DNA from: Bacteroidota bacterium
GTDB lineage: Bacteria; Bacteroidota; Bacteroidia; Chitinophagales; Chitinophagaceae
DNA: 8,717 bases
NCBI GenBank assembly: GCA_029778965.1
Contig: JAKPBL010000427.1
Span: forward strand, 1 to 8,717
Direction: 5' to 3'
Shown here: piece after piece, positions 7,394-8,717 of the stretch
How positions within the stretch are numbered: the first letter of the stretch is position 1
Layout of the letters: the number at the start of each line of letters is the position of its first letter
Translations under genes and position numbers: made by a program
The notes under the pieces: model-generated
Seen by the model: only the letters and a program-made list of their open reading frames with translations
Databases searched by the model: none
What the model was told of the DNA's origin: nothing

Positions 7394-7407
7394 CTAACAA
7401 GTGTTAG
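7394..7407. promoter_or_regulatory. 14-bp palindrome, candidate operator of icmF
   Basis: CTAACA (7394-7399), two bases AG, and TGTTAG (7402-7407) form a perfect 6+2+6 palindrome. It lies 10 bp upstream of the TATTTTTG element of icmF, in the place where the -33 contact would fall, so a bound protein would block the polymerase. Size and symmetry fit a dimeric repressor such as a TetR-family regulator, which often control acyl-CoA degradation genes. No regulator gene is in the window. Confidence 0.45.
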
Positions 7408-7417
7408 CGGGAAGACT

Positions 7418-7425
7418 TATTTTTG
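7418..7425 (+). promoter_or_regulatory. -7 promoter element of icmF (TATTTTTG)
   Basis: This is a perfect match to the Bacteroidota -7 consensus TAnnTTTG, followed by 6 nt and the ATG at 7432. No clear TTG -33 element is present at the usual distance; that region is occupied by the CTAACA/TGTTAG palindrome, which could mean that an activator or repressor sets its strength. Confidence 0.55.
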
Positions 7426-7431
7426 TTGGTT

Positions 7432-8717
7432 ATGAGTCAGTACGTACCGGTCAATAAAATCAGGATCGTGACAGCCGCTTCCCTGTTCGATGGTCACGAT
7501 GCGGCCATCAACATCATGCGGCGCATCCTGCAGTCGAAAGGGGCGGAGGTGATCCATCTCGGCCACAACCGGTCGGTGATGGAAATAGTGGAGGCCGCTA
7601 TAGAAGAAGATGTACAGGGCATTGCGATTACCAGCTACCAGGGCGGACATATCGAGTTCTTCAAGTACATGAAAGACCTGCTCGACGAGAACGGCTGTGG
7701 TCATATCAGGATCGTGGGCGGCGGTGGCGGTACCATATTGCCGGACGAGATCCGCGAATTACACGATTACGGTATAGCCCGGATATACTCGCCCGACGAC
7801 GGCCGGCAGATGGGGCTGGAGGGCATGATCGACGACCTGTTGCAGCGTTGCGATTTTCGCTTGGATAAGCCGGCGGTAACCGATAAGCCGATGACCCTTG
7901 GCGAGTGGAAAGACATCCGTTCACTTGCCCGGGCGATCACGCTGGCAGAGAACGGCAACACTCCTGCAGCAGAAACGGCAACACCCGCCGTACCGGTAAT
8001 AGGCATCACCGGCACGGGCGGTGCCGGTAAATCATCGGTGACCGATGAACTGGTGAGGCGATTCCTGGCGCAGTTCCCCACCTGCAGCCTGGCGGTGATC
8101 TCTGTGGATCCTTCGCGAAAAAGATCGGGTGGCGCCCTGCTGGGCGATCGCATCCGCATGAACAGCATTCATTCTCCGCGGGTATATATGCGTTCGCTGG
8201 CCACGCGCGATGACAATACCGCCATCAGCGCCGCCATGCGCAGTGCGGTAAGCCTCTGCAAGCAGGCGGGTTATGACCTGGTGATACTGGAAACAGCAGG
8301 GGCCGGGCAGAGCGATACCTCCATCGTTGAGCATGCCGATCTTAGTTTGTACGTGATGACACCCGAATACGGCGCTGCTTCCCAACTGGAAAAAATAAAT
8401 ATGCTCGACTATGCCGATTTGATCGCCATCAATAAGTTCGACAAAAACGGTGCGCTGGATGCCTTGCACGATGTGTGCAAGCAGTATAAAAGAAACCACC
8501 GGTTGTTCAATGCGCAAGATACCGAACTGCCTGTTTTCGGTACCGTTGCAGCGCAGTTCAACGATGCAGGCGTTAACCGGCTTTTTGCAAAACTGCTGAC
8601 CCTGCTGCAGCAAAAAACGGGTTTCGGGGAAATGACGGTGAACCTGCCGGCCGGCAACAGCGGCACCACGATCATTCCCCTGAACAGAAGCCGTTACCTG
8701 GCGGAGATTGTCGAGAA
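7432..8717 (+). CDS. icmF: Fused isobutyryl-CoA mutase IcmF, N-terminal B12 and G-protein domains (truncated by window)
   Basis: The 428 visible residues are the N-terminal part of IcmF, the adenosylcobalamin-dependent mutase that interconverts isobutyryl-CoA and n-butyryl-CoA, fused to its own GTPase chaperone. Residues 10-140 form the B12-binding domain: D20-G-H22-D-A-A (His22 is the lower cobalt ligand), HLGHNRS (42-48), SYQGGH (68-73) and the glycine run GGGGG (96-100). A linker follows, then the MeaB/ArgK-like G domain from about 188: P-loop GTGGAGKS (194-201), [19 protein letters not shown] (226-244), ETAGAGQSD (287-295) and base-recognition NKFD (334-337). The domain order B12, G-protein, mutase separates it from ordinary methylmalonyl-CoA mutase, whose cobalamin domain is C-terminal. 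The catalytic acyl-CoA-binding barrel lies beyond the right edge. The gene is divergent from the membrane-protein genes, with 89 bp between start codons, and ATG 7432 sits 6 nt after a consensus -7 element. Confidence 0.95.
   Translation, partial: MSQYVPVNKIRIVTAASLFDGHDAAINIMRRILQSKGAEVIHLGHNRSVMEIVEAAIEEDVQGIAITSYQGGHIEFFKYMKDLLDENGCGHIRIVGGGGGTILPDEIRELHDYGIARIYSPDDGRQMGLEGMIDDLLQRCDFRLDKPAVTDKPMTLGEWKDIRSLARAITLAENGNTPAAETATPAVPVIGITGTGGAGKSSVTDELVRRFLAQFPTCSLAVISVDPSRKRSGGALLGDRIRMNSIHSPRVYMRSLATRDDNTAISAAMRSAVSLCKQAGYDLVILETAGAGQSDTSIVEHADLSLYVMTPEYGAASQLEKINMLDYADLIAINKFDKNGALDALHDVCKQYKRNHRLFNAQDTELPVFGTVAAQFNDAGVNRLFAKLLTLLQQKTGFGEMTVNLPAGNSGTTIIPLNRSRYLAEIVE

Noticed and set aside
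8032..8613. Minus-strand open frame (193 codons) inside icmF
   Set aside because: It lies opposite the unambiguous G-domain of IcmF and its translation resembles no family.
7432..8717. Ordinary methylmalonyl-CoA mutase (mutA/mutB) or stand-alone MeaB
   Set aside because: The B12 domain is N-terminal and is followed by a G domain in the same polypeptide, which is the IcmF order; the motifs [12 protein letters not shown] and [12 protein letters not shown] match IcmF.

Overview
The window looks like chromosomal DNA from a member of the Bacteroidota, most likely a Chitinophagaceae-type soil or freshwater bacterium. The reasons are TAnnTTTG-like -7 promoter elements, no clear Shine-Dalgarno sequences, a FecA-type TonB-dependent receptor with partner genes typical of this phylum, and an IcmF-type acyl-CoA mutase. 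Base composition looks moderate (by eye slightly over half GC) and even throughout. I see no mobile element, tRNA, rRNA or CRISPR array. The taxonomic placement is an inference.

Layout. Six genes run leftward (minus strand) and one runs rightward. Read in the direction of transcription from about 7342 down to 1, the minus-strand genes are: two polytopic inner-membrane proteins that overlap by 4 bp (7342-6365, DUF2157-like; 6368-5214, with a Gly-rich C-terminal tail); a small membrane-anchored protein of unknown function (5182-4613); a 107-bp gap holding a large two-tier inverted repeat (4533-4594); an outer-membrane beta-barrel protein (4505-3513); a lipoprotein of the PAP2/vanadium-haloperoxidase superfamily with all its catalytic residues (3501-1951); and a FecA-like TonB-dependent receptor whose C-terminus lies beyond the left edge (1927-1). 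Spacings of 11 and 23 bp make the last three almost certainly one operon. Divergent from these, starting at 7432 and running off the right edge, is icmF, the fused B12-dependent isobutyryl-CoA mutase with its G-protein chaperone domain.

How the genes may work together. The barrel/PAP2-lipoprotein/TonB-receptor trio looks like an outer-membrane module that binds a ligand, possibly processes it chemically (phosphate-ester or vanadate chemistry), and imports it with TonB energy. The ligand is unknown; FecA similarity suggests iron or another metal chelate. The small anchored protein just upstream may belong to the same module. The DUF2157-type pair is a separate two-gene membrane unit of unknown role. 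IcmF belongs to branched-chain/short-chain acyl-CoA metabolism and has no evident link to the receptor operon.

The most notable non-coding signals are: (i) the inverted repeat with a possible loop-downstream pseudoknot in front of the outer-membrane operon; (ii) three start codons each lying exactly 6 nt after a TA-n(1-2)-TTTG element, which suggests leaderless mRNAs; (iii) a 14-bp palindrome in the core promoter region of icmF, a candidate operator.
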